Assembly: GCA_002841545.1 (NCBI GenBank)
Contig: PGZZ01000006.1
Coordinates: 248,001-312,000, forward strand
Reading direction: 5' to 3'
DNA from: Firmicutes bacterium HGW-Firmicutes-16
GTDB lineage: Bacteria > Bacillota > Clostridia > Oscillospirales > Oscillospiraceae
DNA length: 64,000 nt
Part shown: positions 52,479-60,610 of the stretch, piece by piece
Layout: each line of letters starts with the position of its first letter
Numbering within the stretch: position 1 is the stretch's first letter
Notes under the pieces: generated by a model
Told to the model about the DNA's origin: nothing
Databases searched by the model: none
The model's input: the letters and a program-made list of their open reading frames with translations, nothing else
Position numbers and translations under genes: made by a program

Positions 52479-53594
52479 ATGTCGTTTCAGCTTGAAACCG
52501 GTCCCGAAAATGTTGTTACTATAAAAGTCGTTGGTGTTGGCGGAGCGGGAAACAATGTTGTCAACAGAATGGTAAAATCCGGAACGAAGGGCGTTGAATT
52601 CATCGCCATAAATACGGACAAACAAGCTCTTTCCGTTTCCAGCGCTACACAAAAAATACAGATCGGCGAGAAGCTGACTCATGGACAGGGCGCGGGCTCT
52701 GATCCCGAGATTGGCAAGCGCAGCGCTGAAGAAAGCCGCAATAATATTGCAAAGAGCTTTGAGGACGCCGATATGGTGTTCATCACTGCCGGTATGGGCG
52801 GCGGAACCGGAACAGGTGCGGCTCCAATCGTTGCGGATATTGCGCGCGAATCCGGAATACTTACGGTCGGCGTTGTCACAAAGCCCTTCAGCTTTGAGGG
52901 CAAGCGCAGAATGGATCAGGCTAAGCAGGGCATTAACGACCTGCTCGGAAAAGTCGATTCACTGCTTGTGATACCCAATGACCGACTCAAATTTGCTACC
53001 GATCAGCGAGTGACCTTTGCAAATGCATTCGAGATTGCCGACGATGTCCTGCATCAGGCCGTCACAAGCATCTCCGATCTTATCAAGAATACAGGTTTCA
53101 TTAACCTTGACTTCGCCGATGTTACAACCATTATGAAGGACGCGGGCTTTGCCCACATGGGCGTCGGACATGCAGTCGGCAAGGGCAAGGCGGAAGACGC
53201 TGCCCGCATGGCGGTTGCAAGCCCCCTAATGGAGACTTCGATCGACGGCGCGAAAGGCGTTCTCATCAACATCACAGGCTCCATGGATATGGGTCTTGAG
53301 GATGTTGAAGCCGCTGCAAACCTCGTTCAGGCAGCAGCGCACCCCGAAGCTAACATTATCTTCGGCGCAACCTTTGACGACACAATGGATGATGAAATTC
53401 GTGTTACTGTCATTGCAACCGGCTTTGACGACGGTCCTGTCAAGAAAGCGGGAGAAGCAAAGAAGGAACGTGAGTCCGAAAAAACTCAGGGACTCTTCTC
53501 GGCGGCTTCTGAAATGGCTGGGAAGCAGCCCGAAGGACAGAAAAAGGAAGAAGACCCCTTCGATAGCATATTTAAAATCTTTAATTCCAAATAA
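52479..53594 (+). CDS. ftsZ: Cell division GTPase FtsZ
   Basis: Tubulin-like GTPase that forms the division ring. The nucleotide-binding start [15 protein letters not shown], the tubulin signature [15 protein letters not shown] and the T7 loop [15 protein letters not shown] are intact. A variable linker (about 318-360) leads to the C-terminal tail [13 protein letters not shown], a little different from the usual D/E-I-P-x-F/Y-L partner-binding peptide. The ATG at 52479 is 8 bases after GGAGG; the ATG at 52473 is too close. It has 371 residues. Confidence 0.96.
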   Translation: MSFQLETGPENVVTIKVVGVGGAGNNVVNRMVKSGTKGVEFIAINTDKQALSVSSATQKIQIGEKLTHGQGAGSDPEIGKRSAEESRNNIAKSFEDADMVFITAGMGGGTGTGAAPIVADIARESGILTVGVVTKPFSFEGKRRMDQAKQGINDLLGKVDSLLVIPNDRLKFATDQRVTFANAFEIADDVLHQAVTSISDLIKNTGFINLDFADVTTIMKDAGFAHMGVGHAVGKGKAEDAARMAVASPLMETSIDGAKGVLINITGSMDMGLEDVEAAANLVQAAAHPEANIIFGATFDDTMDDEIRVTVIATGFDDGPVKKAGEAKKERESEKTQGLFSAASEMAGKQPEGQKKEEDPFDSIFKIFNSK

Positions 53595-53610
53595 TCTGCA
53601 TAAACTGTAT

Positions 53611-53650
53611 AAAGCTCCCTCTGCCTATGGTGGCGGGGGGAGCTTCTTTA
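53611..53650 (+). terminator. Likely terminator after ftsZ
   Basis: AAGCTCCC (53612-53619) pairs with GGGAGCTT (53638-53645) around an 18-base loop, followed by CTTTAAT. The U-run is weak, so some read-through into the next gene is likely. Confidence 0.55.
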
Positions 53651-53697
53651 ATCGGCAGAACCATTTTATTCAACTGCTGATTAGGAGGTGGATAGTC

Positions 53698-54576
53698 TTG
53701 GAAAAACCGAAGGAAAAAAACCGAATAGTGGCTAGTATAGAGGAATTCATCGAGATATATGTAAAAAACCGCGTTTCTCGCTCGGCGGCGGAGCTTGCGT
53801 TTTTCATGACGCTATCAGTTTTTCCCACACTTATCTGCGTCCATGCTATGCTCGCGTGGTTCCTACCGGGCATCAATGTCACGCTTGATACGCTCGAGGG
53901 CTTTATCCCTTCCGAAACACTGGATATAATCACCGATTATTTGCATTATGTTACAACAAACAACAACAATGCGCTTTTGACTGCGGGTATAATCGGTATG
54001 GCGACGACTTCCGCTGCGGCCTTCCGTTCGTTACACGCCATAATGGGCGATATTCAAGGTGCTGCTCGCTTCCGCGGTATATTTGCCTTGCTATTTAGCT
54101 TTGTCTTTTCGCTAATCTTTATGGCGGCAATTTATTTTTCGATTATTGTAATGATTACGGGCAACTGGATTTTTAATTATATTGGTGGTATTTTTCCAAT
54201 CGTTGCCGGACTGCAGGTCTGGAATTTGCTCAAGTTCCCGCTGATGCTGGTCATTTTTGTACTGATAATATACGGCTTATACCGCATCACGGCTCCGGCA
54301 GATATACACAACACCCTCTTTCCCGGTGCGCTCATTGCCTCGGCTTTTTTGGTGCTTGTCAGTGTGTTGTTTTCATGGTTTATCAGTATGTTCACAAAAT
54401 ACCCTCTTATATACGGCTCACTTGCGTCTATAATCGTATTCATGCTGTGGGTTTTTATCTGTGGGCAGATACTAATCATGGGAAATGCGCTGAACGTGAT
54501 AATGAGGCGGCACAGGCCGGAGAAGCCTAAGTCAGACGGCGGAATTAAAAAACATAAAAGGAAGCGGCTCATTTGA
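53698..54576 (+). CDS. YihY/BrkB-family membrane protein
   Basis: An inner-membrane protein of 292 residues with six hydrophobic segments, once called ribonuclease BN by mistake. Family landmarks are RSAAELAFFMTLSVFPTL at the first helix, MATTSAAAFRSLHAIM, and HNTLFPGALIASAFLVLVSVLFSWF with YGSLASIIVFMLWVFICGQILIMG at the end. Its function is unknown. The start is the TTG at 53698, which has AGGAGGTGG 6 bases upstream; the open frame runs on far upstream inside ftsZ, where it is not coding. The stop codon lies in the loop of a terminator hairpin. Confidence 0.9.
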   Translation: MEKPKEKNRIVASIEEFIEIYVKNRVSRSAAELAFFMTLSVFPTLICVHAMLAWFLPGINVTLDTLEGFIPSETLDIITDYLHYVTTNNNNALLTAGIIGMATTSAAAFRSLHAIMGDIQGAARFRGIFALLFSFVFSLIFMAAIYFSIIVMITGNWIFNYIGGIFPIVAGLQVWNLLKFPLMLVIFVLIIYGLYRITAPADIHNTLFPGALIASAFLVLVSVLFSWFISMFTKYPLIYGSLASIIVFMLWVFICGQILIMGNALNVIMRRHRPEKPKSDGGIKKHKRKRLI

Positions 54577-54600
54577 AATGAACCGCTTCTTCTTATGTCG
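54558..54600. terminator. Bidirectional terminator, yihY and ferredoxin
   Basis: GAAGCGGcTCATT (54561-54573) pairs with AATGAaCCGCTTC (54577-54589). T-rich sequence lies on both sides, so it serves the plus-strand membrane gene and the minus-strand ferredoxin gene. It includes the stop codon of the former. Confidence 0.8.
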
Positions 54601-54607
54601 CACAGCG

Positions 54608-54796
54608 CTAATCAACGGATATCACTGAAACGGGGCAGCCGTCCCGTGCCTCGACCGCATGATCTTCATTCTCGTTCGGCACCTCCTCCACTATCACTTC
54701 CGCCAAACCGTCATCGGCCATCTGAAACACCTCGGGGCAGGTTTCGACGCAGAGCCCGCAGGAAATACAGCCGCTTCGTTCTATAAATGCTTTCAT
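54608..54796 (-). CDS. Single-cluster [4Fe-4S] ferredoxin
   Basis: A 62-residue electron carrier. Ligands are C-x2-C-x2-C-x3-C-P in SGCISCGLCVETCPEVF, and a further Cys near the C-terminus lies in GCPVSVISVD. This gives one [4Fe-4S] cluster of the Fer4_13/Thermotoga type, with the second pair probably a disulfide or partial ligand. The C-terminal half is strongly acidic. It lies 84 bases downstream of the NTPase gene on the same strand and may be transcribed with the large lipoprotein/ABC operon by read-through, or by itself. Confidence 0.88.
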   Translation of the reverse strand: MKAFIERSGCISCGLCVETCPEVFQMADDGLAEVIVEEVPNENEDHAVEARDGCPVSVISVD

Positions 54797-54879
54797 AATG
54801 AAATAACCTCTCTTTTTGAGCTAGTATTGCCTTAACAAAGCTTTTTATTCGAAAATCAGACAGGTTATAATTAGCCCAT

Positions 54880-55404
54880 TCAATCACGGAGAAGCATACT
54901 CGCGAGAACGAAGGGAAGAGTCTCGCGGTTATCCTTTGTGACTACAAATATCTCGCTGCGCTTGTGCGCGCGAATTGCGTCGAGAAAATCGGAATGCTTA
55001 GGCTTAATAACACCGAGTACGGGAATTGACCCATCAAGCGTGTCCATGACGGCTGTTTGGAACTTTTTCGCGTCTGACTCCATCAAACCCAGTTCGTCCA
55101 TAATGATAAGCTTCGCGTTAATGGGACACGACGCAAGTATGGAAGTACCGATTGTATCAAAAGCGGAAGTGTAAGAGGTGAAATGACCGTCGCTCAGGCG
55201 CGAGCCAACGAGATGCTCAGTGTCGTGTGGGGTCTGTGCCCATGCCTTCTCAATAAAAACGTCCAAGATTGCGCCTTTCGTAATCGGCGTCGTGCTGACC
55301 GTTCGGAAGCCGCCGCACTCAGCGGAGAGCAGCAGAGACAGAGTTTTCTGTATTACAGTTGTTTTGCCAACCCCGACCTCACCAGTTAGGAAGATGTTTT
55401 TCAT
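54880..55404 (-). CDS. THEP1-family nucleoside-triphosphatase
   Basis: A cytoplasmic P-loop NTPase of 174 residues. Walker A is GEVGVGKTTVIQK, the THEP1-type GGFRTV follows near residue 32, and Walker B is AKLIIMDELGLMES. The family hydrolyses several NTPs in vitro and resembles adenylate-kinase or MobB-like folds. Its physiological role is not settled. Its start overlaps the stop of the flavin-motif lipoprotein by four bases, so it belongs to the lipoprotein/ABC operon as its last tightly linked gene. That position suggests a cytoplasmic step acting on whatever is imported (inference). Confidence 0.85.
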   Translation of the reverse strand: MKNIFLTGEVGVGKTTVIQKTLSLLLSAECGGFRTVSTTPITKGAILDVFIEKAWAQTPHDTEHLVGSRLSDGHFTSYTSAFDTIGTSILASCPINAKLIIMDELGLMESDAKKFQTAVMDTLDGSIPVLGVIKPKHSDFLDAIRAHKRSEIFVVTKDNRETLPFVLASMLLRD

Positions 55405-55982
55405 TTGTTTTTCTCCGAATAATACTTTTCCGCATGATATTGAAACAGAGCCTTGAGCATGGAGGTTACGTTCGAGGTGGTGACCGTTGCGCCGGACACG
55501 GCGTCCATATCTACGCTGGAAAGCTGGCTGCCGTAGCCCTGCCAGCCGTCAAAGTCGCTCTTTGGAGCGCCGACAAGGCACTGGACAAAGTTTTCGTCCA
55601 TGTACTCCTCGGTGTACTCTAAAATGTAGTAGTTCGGGTTGCTGTCGCCGTAAAGCCCCATGTTGTTTCCAAAAGTGATGGTGCGTATCGCGGCGTCCTC
55701 CGAAGATTTCTTCGTGTTTAGCAGCTCCACATAGCAGACTGACAAATAACTGACCAGCGGGTCGCGGCAGTTGCAGGAAGCGAAAGCCACCTGATACGCT
55801 GTGAAGGTTGAGCACGACTGCTCAAAAAGAATGACGGCGGTGTATTTCTCCGGAGTTCCGCCGGAGGAATAGTGAGTGTAGGTGAATTCGGCGAATAGGT
55901 CCGTCTGCGCTTGTCCGGACGTGGTGCAGCCCGAAAAGAGCAGCATAGCGAGAAATAGGGACATTAACTTAATGACTCTCAT
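55401..55982 (-). CDS. Lipoprotein with FMN-binding SGAT motif
   Basis: An extracytoplasmic lipoprotein of 193 residues; the signal peptide ends in LLFSGC, lipid Cys19. Near the C-terminus it carries VDMDAVSGATVTTSNV (S163-G164-A165-T166), the pattern of FMN_bind domains in which the Thr is flavinylated by ApbE-type transferases. The middle part is rich in cysteine (C57, C70, C72 in ASCNCRDP, C83, C135) and Tyr. No apbE gene is in the window. It overlaps the rhodanese-like gene and the NTPase gene by four bases each. An extracytoplasmic redox role is inferred from the motif. Confidence 0.78.
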   Translation of the reverse strand: MRVIKLMSLFLAMLLFSGCTTSGQAQTDLFAEFTYTHYSSGGTPEKYTAVILFEQSCSTFTAYQVAFASCNCRDPLVSYLSVCYVELLNTKKSSEDAAIRTITFGNNMGLYGDSNPNYYILEYTEEYMDENFVQCLVGAPKSDFDGWQGYGSQLSSVDMDAVSGATVTTSNVTSMLKALFQYHAEKYYSEKNK

Positions 55983-56665
55983 TGCGATTTACCGATGGAG
56001 TGCAGGCGCGTAAAGTCGATATAGGCATAGTCAGCGCGCCACATGGCATAGATTTTGTCGCCGTCGGCATCTTCGGGATAGACGATGAGCTCCTGTGATT
56101 GCTCGCCTTTGTAGCTCCAGTTAGCGCCTATGTTGTACAGCTTTGATTCGTCCCAGCCGAGGAAAATCAGAAGGGACTTCATCATGCCGGAATAGCCCCC
56201 GCCGCCGCACATCAGAAAAATCGCCTTCTCCTTAGGAAAAAGCTCCTCAAGTATCATCACGGATTCTTCATAATTCGGCTCTGCGGACACGACTGAGCCG
56301 TCATCCCCCCAAGTCACCTTGAAAAGGCAGTCGCCGCTGTATGCTCCGGAAACGGGCAATTGAGATAGAGTGGCAATATAGGGATAAGGCACGATTTTGA
56401 AACCCTCAATGGTGTGTGTCAGATCAGCCTCTCCGCCGATTGCGGCATAGTCAGCAGGGTCAAAGAGCATACGCACGTCCCGATAGACCGCATCATCTCT
56501 GTTAAGCCAGTCGTCGATGGTATCTATATTGATGTTCTTATCCACGCCGAATTGACTGTCCAAGTCTGGGTCAGCTGTCGGCAAGGCCTTCTCAGCCGCA
56601 GTGCCGCAGGCGGCTAGCAGGGCTAAAAGCATAACGATAGCGAGGAAAAGGGGAAGTTTTTTCAT
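55979..56665 (-). CDS. Rhodanese-like lipoprotein
   Basis: A lipid-anchored protein of 228 residues (lipobox LLAAC). The middle and C-terminal part follow the rhodanese plan: YRDVRMLFDPADYAAIGG at the beginning, and FLMCGGGGYSGMMKSLLIFLGWD, where a Cys sits at the start of the active-site loop as in sulfurtransferases. YNIGANWSYKG closes the fold. The loop is Gly-rich and not the usual C-R-x-G-x-R, so sulfur transfer is possible but not certain. The ATG at 56665 follows AAGGAG by 8 bases. It is coupled by overlap to the next lipoprotein gene. Confidence 0.75.
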   Translation of the reverse strand: MKKLPLFLAIVMLLALLAACGTAAEKALPTADPDLDSQFGVDKNINIDTIDDWLNRDDAVYRDVRMLFDPADYAAIGGEADLTHTIEGFKIVPYPYIATLSQLPVSGAYSGDCLFKVTWGDDGSVVSAEPNYEESVMILEELFPKEKAIFLMCGGGGYSGMMKSLLIFLGWDESKLYNIGANWSYKGEQSQELIVYPEDADGDKIYAMWRADYAYIDFTRLHSIGKSQ

Positions 56666-56716
56666 AAGCGCCACTCCTTAAAGGGAAATCGGGATATGGC
56701 GGGCTTGGTTTATTTG

Positions 56717-57691
56717 CTATTTCGCGGTAATCTCGGTGACCAGCTTACAGTAGCTGCTGGAAGCGGTTTCGCTGCAGGGAGCTACCCAGATTGTGCCGTC
56801 ATCACCGACAGTCTTATCTTTTTCAATCGCGACGAGTGTATACTCGCTCGTAATCAGTTCGGCTGTGAGCTCTGTCTCATAGCCATCGTTGGCTTTGACC
56901 GTTACGGAAGCGGGAGAAGCGACACCGCAGGCAGTCAGCACGTCCGCCAGCTTGTAGCCGGCGTAGGTGGACTCGGAAAGCGCACCGGACTTGTCCGTTA
57001 CGCTTACGGTGATTTTGTAAACATGGAGATCCTTAAGCGTATCATTTGCGACTGCCGTGCCGTTTAAGAGGAAGGAAAACGCCGCAAACTCAACTTTGCC
57101 GGTCTTGTCCTGAATTTCGGGCAGCCCGCCTGCTGCTGCAGGAGCGGCGCTGCTTTCAGAGGCAGGGGCGGCGCTGACTTCGGGCGCGCCCTCGGTGGTG
57201 TTTACGAGAAGGGAGACACAGCCCTTGAGATAGTCGCCTGAGGTCTCGGAGGCGCAGGGAGCAAGCCAGGGAGAGGTGGCAAAGGGCTTGCCGTCTTCGG
57301 TCATAGCCAATAGCGTTGTGGGCGCAAGAACGGCGTCATCCTTGATTGTGACTGCGTAGCCGTCGTCTGCTGTTCCCTCAAGCCAGATGTAAGAATCCGT
57401 CAGTCCTGCGGCTTTGACAATGTCGCTTATAGCGAAGCCAACATAGGTCTTTGTGGACTCGGTGCCGGCGCTGTTCGTGCTGGTAGCCTGCACGGAATAC
57501 ATTGGGTAAGCCGCCATAGCGGTCTGGTCGACTGTAACGCCGTTTACTGTAACGGAGAAATTGGGAATGGTTACGCCTTTGACTTCTTCTGCAACCGCAC
57601 CTGCTGTGTCAGACGGTTTCGCGGCGCCTGCGCAAGCGGCAAGGCTGAGGATGAGGATAAGTGCAAGAACGAGAGATAAAGACTTTTTCAT
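56717..57691 (-). CDS. Lipoprotein with two Moco-fold-like DGY repeats
   Basis: A 324-residue lipoprotein (lipobox LSLAAC, Cys20). Two repeats of about 110 residues are separated by an Ala/Ser/Pro linker (residues 170-190). Each has YxGY/F-x-L/I-x-D-I/V-L/V-x-A-x-G, then a DGY motif (110-112 and 269-271) and a hydrophobic strand. This is the layout of the oxidoreductase molybdopterin-binding (sulfite oxidase) fold. In place of the family's final GGPxRxV each repeat ends in W-L/V-A-P-C with a second Cys soon after (C146/C158 and C306/C315). The molybdenum-ligating Cys position of true enzymes is not recognisable. It could bind a cofactor or metal through these Cys pairs; that is inference. Confidence 0.72.
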   Translation of the reverse strand: MKKSLSLVLALILILSLAACAGAAKPSDTAGAVAEEVKGVTIPNFSVTVNGVTVDQTAMAAYPMYSVQATSTNSAGTESTKTYVGFAISDIVKAAGLTDSYIWLEGTADDGYAVTIKDDAVLAPTTLLAMTEDGKPFATSPWLAPCASETSGDYLKGCVSLLVNTTEGAPEVSAAPASESSAAPAAAGGLPEIQDKTGKVEFAAFSFLLNGTAVANDTLKDLHVYKITVSVTDKSGALSESTYAGYKLADVLTACGVASPASVTVKANDGYETELTAELITSEYTLVAIEKDKTVGDDGTIWVAPCSETASSSYCKLVTEITAK

Positions 57692-57747
57692 TTTTATTTC
57701 CTTTCTTGTGTTAAAGGTATTTAAAATCTTCTTTTGAAGAATTTTAA

Positions 57748-58533
57748 CTACAGATTTGGATATACGCAGACTCGGCGTCCGAATTCCTCTATATATTTGA
57801 GTTTTAGGTCGGAGCTGTAGACGTCTTTGAGAGAAGCCTCAGTAACAATATCATCCACCTTGCCGGAAATGAGATGCCCCTGTCTATCGAGAATCGCGGC
57901 GCGTCCGCCTAGCAGCATCGCGTGGTCAGGGTTGTGGGTGGTAATAACCACGGCAAAGCCCTTTTCGGAAAGGTCTTTTATCAGTCTCAGCACACGGAGC
58001 TGATTGCCGAAATCCAAATGTGCGGTTGGCTCGTCGAAAAGAATTATGCGCGGACGAGATACGATTGCCCGGGCAATGATAGCCTGCTGCTGTTCGCCGC
58101 CGGAAAGCTCAGTGTAGGGGCGGTCGGCAAGCTGCTCGATTTTCATCTCTGATAGGACCGCTGCGGTATCATCGCGCTCCTTCCTGCCCGGGTGGGAAAA
58201 AAGACCAATGCGGGAGGCACAGCCCATCTGCACAAAGTCAAAAACCGTATATCCGAATGCGGGGACGTGGCTCTGAGGCACATAGCCGACAACGCTCGCG
58301 ATCTCGCGCTCTGACATATCATGCAAGAATTTTCCGGAGAGACTAATCGCGCCGCCTTGCGTCTTAAGAATACCGAGCATGCAGTTTAAAAGTGTGGATT
58401 TGCCTGAGCCGTTGCGCCCGAGAACGGATAGCACGTCGCCCTCCGATATTTTGAAATTCACGCTGTCCAGTACCTTGCGCTTAAGCGAAGGATAGGTGAA
58501 GGATACGTTTTCAATATCGAATAAAATACTCAT
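57748..58533 (-). CDS. Type II ABC importer ATPase (FepC/BtuD/MolC-like)
   Basis: ATPase of a metal-chelate-type importer, 261 residues. Walker A is GRNGSGKSTLLNC, Q-loop VVGYVPQSHVPAFGYTVFDFVQMG, signature LSGGEQQQAIIARAI, Walker B IILFDEPTAHLDFGNQ and H-loop VITTHNPDH. The FDEPTAHLDFGNQ run is characteristic of the iron-siderophore/heme/B12 group, which also includes the molybdate importer MolBC. The start overlaps the permease stop by four bases. Confidence 0.93.
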   Translation of the reverse strand: MSILFDIENVSFTYPSLKRKVLDSVNFKISEGDVLSVLGRNGSGKSTLLNCMLGILKTQGGAISLSGKFLHDMSEREIASVVGYVPQSHVPAFGYTVFDFVQMGCASRIGLFSHPGRKERDDTAAVLSEMKIEQLADRPYTELSGGEQQQAIIARAIVSRPRIILFDEPTAHLDFGNQLRVLRLIKDLSEKGFAVVITTHNPDHAMLLGGRAAILDRQGHLISGKVDDIVTEASLKDVYSSDLKLKYIEEFGRRVCVYPNL

Positions 58534-59564
58534 GACAGCGTCCTCCTCTGACGGAAGAGCAGCCAGCAGTAGAAGGGCGCACCGATGATTCCTGTCAGAA
58601 TGCTGACGGGCATCTCGGCTACTCCGATTGTGCGGGTAAGCGTATCGACAAGGAGCATGAACAGTCCGCCAATGAGTCCGCAGAGCGGAATGAGGCGGCG
58701 GTTTGAAGGTCCGACCAGCATCCTGCCGAAATGCGGAATGATGAGTCCCACCCAGCCTATGGTACCCGCTATGCAGACGGAGCCAGCCGTTAAAATAGTG
58801 GAGCAGGTGATGACGATTCTACGTATCAGCTTAACATTAGCACCGAGTGAACGAGCTTCGTTTTCTCCGAGCGATAGAACATCTATCCACCATGAGAGCA
58901 AAACCAGAATGACTGCCGGAACGATTATGACAAGAAGAACAGTGAGGAGCTCCGAGAGCTTAATGTAGGAGAAACTGCCCATAGCCCAATAGGTTATTGA
59001 TGCAAGCTGCGTGTCCGGATCAGCCATGAATTTAATAAAACCAAATACGGAGGACAGCGCCGAGCCGACAATTATGCCGGACAGAACAAGCACAAGGTTA
59101 GAGCGATTTTTAATGAGAGACGGAATACTTACAGTCAGCAAAACGGCAATAATGCCGCCGACGAAGGCGAACAGTGAAATAAAAACTGTTGTCAGGGAGA
59201 GTAGTATCGCGAGAGCTGCGCCGATGCAGGCTCCACTGGAGACACCGAGAAATTCTGGTGATACAAGTGGGTTTTTGAATATGCCCTGATAGGCCGCTCC
59301 CGACATGGACAGAGCTGCGCCGACCACGACGGAAGCAAGGATGCGCGGTACACGCAGACCCATTACGACATTCTGCGTCATATCAGGCAGTCCGTTTGTC
59401 AGTCCGAAAAGACGGCTCCAGAGTATAGAAATGCTCTCGCCCGGCGAAACAGGGTATTTGCCGACGCAAACCGCCAGAACCACGCCCCCCAACAGAAGAA
59501 AAAGGAACGTAAGGAAAATGGCAAGGACATTGAGTTTTCTCTTTTTCTGTATGGTCTGCTTCAT
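58530..59564 (-). CDS. Type II ABC importer permease (FecCD/BtuC-like)
   Basis: A 344-residue permease with about ten helices. Family signatures are PVSPGESISILWSRLFGL near the N-terminus, RVPRILASVVVGAALSMSGAAYQGIFKNPLVSPEFLGVSSGA, and IGWVGLIIPHFGRMLVGPSNRRL. This family carries siderophores, heme, cobalamin and, in MolB, molybdate/tungstate. The substrate cannot be deduced from the permease itself. It overlaps the ATPase by four bases and directly abuts the binding-protein stop. Confidence 0.94.
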   Translation of the reverse strand: MKQTIQKKRKLNVLAIFLTFLFLLLGGVVLAVCVGKYPVSPGESISILWSRLFGLTNGLPDMTQNVVMGLRVPRILASVVVGAALSMSGAAYQGIFKNPLVSPEFLGVSSGACIGAALAILLSLTTVFISLFAFVGGIIAVLLTVSIPSLIKNRSNLVLVLSGIIVGSALSSVFGFIKFMADPDTQLASITYWAMGSFSYIKLSELLTVLLVIIVPAVILVLLSWWIDVLSLGENEARSLGANVKLIRRIVITCSTILTAGSVCIAGTIGWVGLIIPHFGRMLVGPSNRRLIPLCGLIGGLFMLLVDTLTRTIGVAEMPVSILTGIIGAPFYCWLLFRQRRTLS

Positions 59565-60599
59565 TTATTTCTCCAAATCATATCCGAGGTAAGAAGCGTC
59601 AAAGGTCTTTCCAAACATAAAAATATAGTAGTCGTCGATTTGCGCCTGAAGCTCATCGGCGGAGAAATAGTCGGGGTACATCTCATGCAGCATATACATT
59701 GTGCCGATAACGCAGCTGATACCGGGCATATCCCATGCGTCGAAAGTTGCGGGTATGCGGTATATGCACCCATTTTTCACAGCGTTCACAGAGCTCCATG
59801 ACGAATCGCCATACAGTTCGTCCACGCTGTAATTAAGCGCGGTGGAGCCGGTGCAGAACAAAAAATCGGGGTTCCAGTCAAAAATGGTCTCTACGCCGAC
59901 GTCTATCCAGTTGTGGTCTTTACCGACACTGTCCGCTACGCAGATACCGCCCGCCTTCTCAATCATCCAAGACTGCAGCATATCGCCTCCGGCAATGCGT
60001 CCCAACTCGCCGCCCATTACAAGAGCGGTCACGCGCTTATCCTCGGGAATGGTTTTCACAACTGAATCGATATAGGCGAATTTCGTGTCCATCCAGTTGC
60101 AGACCTCAGCTGCCCTGTCGGATACACCGAAATACTTTCCCATCAGGGTGAGAGTTCTTTTAACGTCGTCAAGGTTTTCGGTTTTGATACAAAGTACGTC
60201 GATGCCGAGAGCGGAAACGGCTTCAACGGTCTTGGGATCGTTTGAGCGGTGTATGAGCACATCCGGAGCGTATGCTGCCAGCGCCTCGAGATCGACAGTT
60301 CCACGCCCCACAGTGCCTGCGCTTGCGAGAGATGCGTCATTGTCCGTCCAGAACTTTGATTTTACGTTGATCGCCTTGACTCGGTCCGAAAGCCCCAGTG
60401 CAACGATGAAAGGAACTGATACGGCGTAGACCGAGGCGATAGTGGTTTTCGTATTGTTTTTCGGAATGGAGAGCACAGCACCGGAGCCATCCGTAACAGT
60501 GTTCTCTCCGGAAACGGCAGGTTGGCTCGCGTCGATTCTGCAACCGCAGAGGGATAGCGCGAGGGCGAGAGCCAGTAAGAGAGAAGTCGCTTTTTTCAT
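59565..60599 (-). CDS. Metal-chelate/oxyanion-type substrate-binding lipoprotein
   Basis: A 344-residue type III (FepB/BtuF-like) binding protein, lipid-anchored (lipobox LSLCGC). It begins with VTDGSGAVLSIPKN and has VDLEALAAYAPDVLIHRS in lobe 1, a long connecting helix and IFDWNPDFLFCTGS in lobe 2. The C-terminal run PATFDAWDMPGISCVIGTM and YPDYFSADELQAQIDDYYIF is typical of a clostridial subgroup near metal and cofactor transporters. There is no His-rich loop of zinc/manganese receptors. It sits between the permease and the giant lipoprotein with gaps of 0 and 11 bases. Confidence 0.9.
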   Translation of the reverse strand: MKKATSLLLALALALSLCGCRIDASQPAVSGENTVTDGSGAVLSIPKNNTKTTIASVYAVSVPFIVALGLSDRVKAINVKSKFWTDNDASLASAGTVGRGTVDLEALAAYAPDVLIHRSNDPKTVEAVSALGIDVLCIKTENLDDVKRTLTLMGKYFGVSDRAAEVCNWMDTKFAYIDSVVKTIPEDKRVTALVMGGELGRIAGGDMLQSWMIEKAGGICVADSVGKDHNWIDVGVETIFDWNPDFLFCTGSTALNYSVDELYGDSSWSSVNAVKNGCIYRIPATFDAWDMPGISCVIGTMYMLHEMYPDYFSADELQAQIDDYYIFMFGKTFDASYLGYDLEK

Positions 60600-60610
60600 A
60601 TAGAATCCCC

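Noticed and set aside
53296-53697. Upstream extension of the YihY frame through the end of ftsZ
   Set aside because: The stretch overlaps ftsZ in another frame and reads as low-quality basic sequence; the TTG at 53698 has a strong ribosome site and the protein family begins there.
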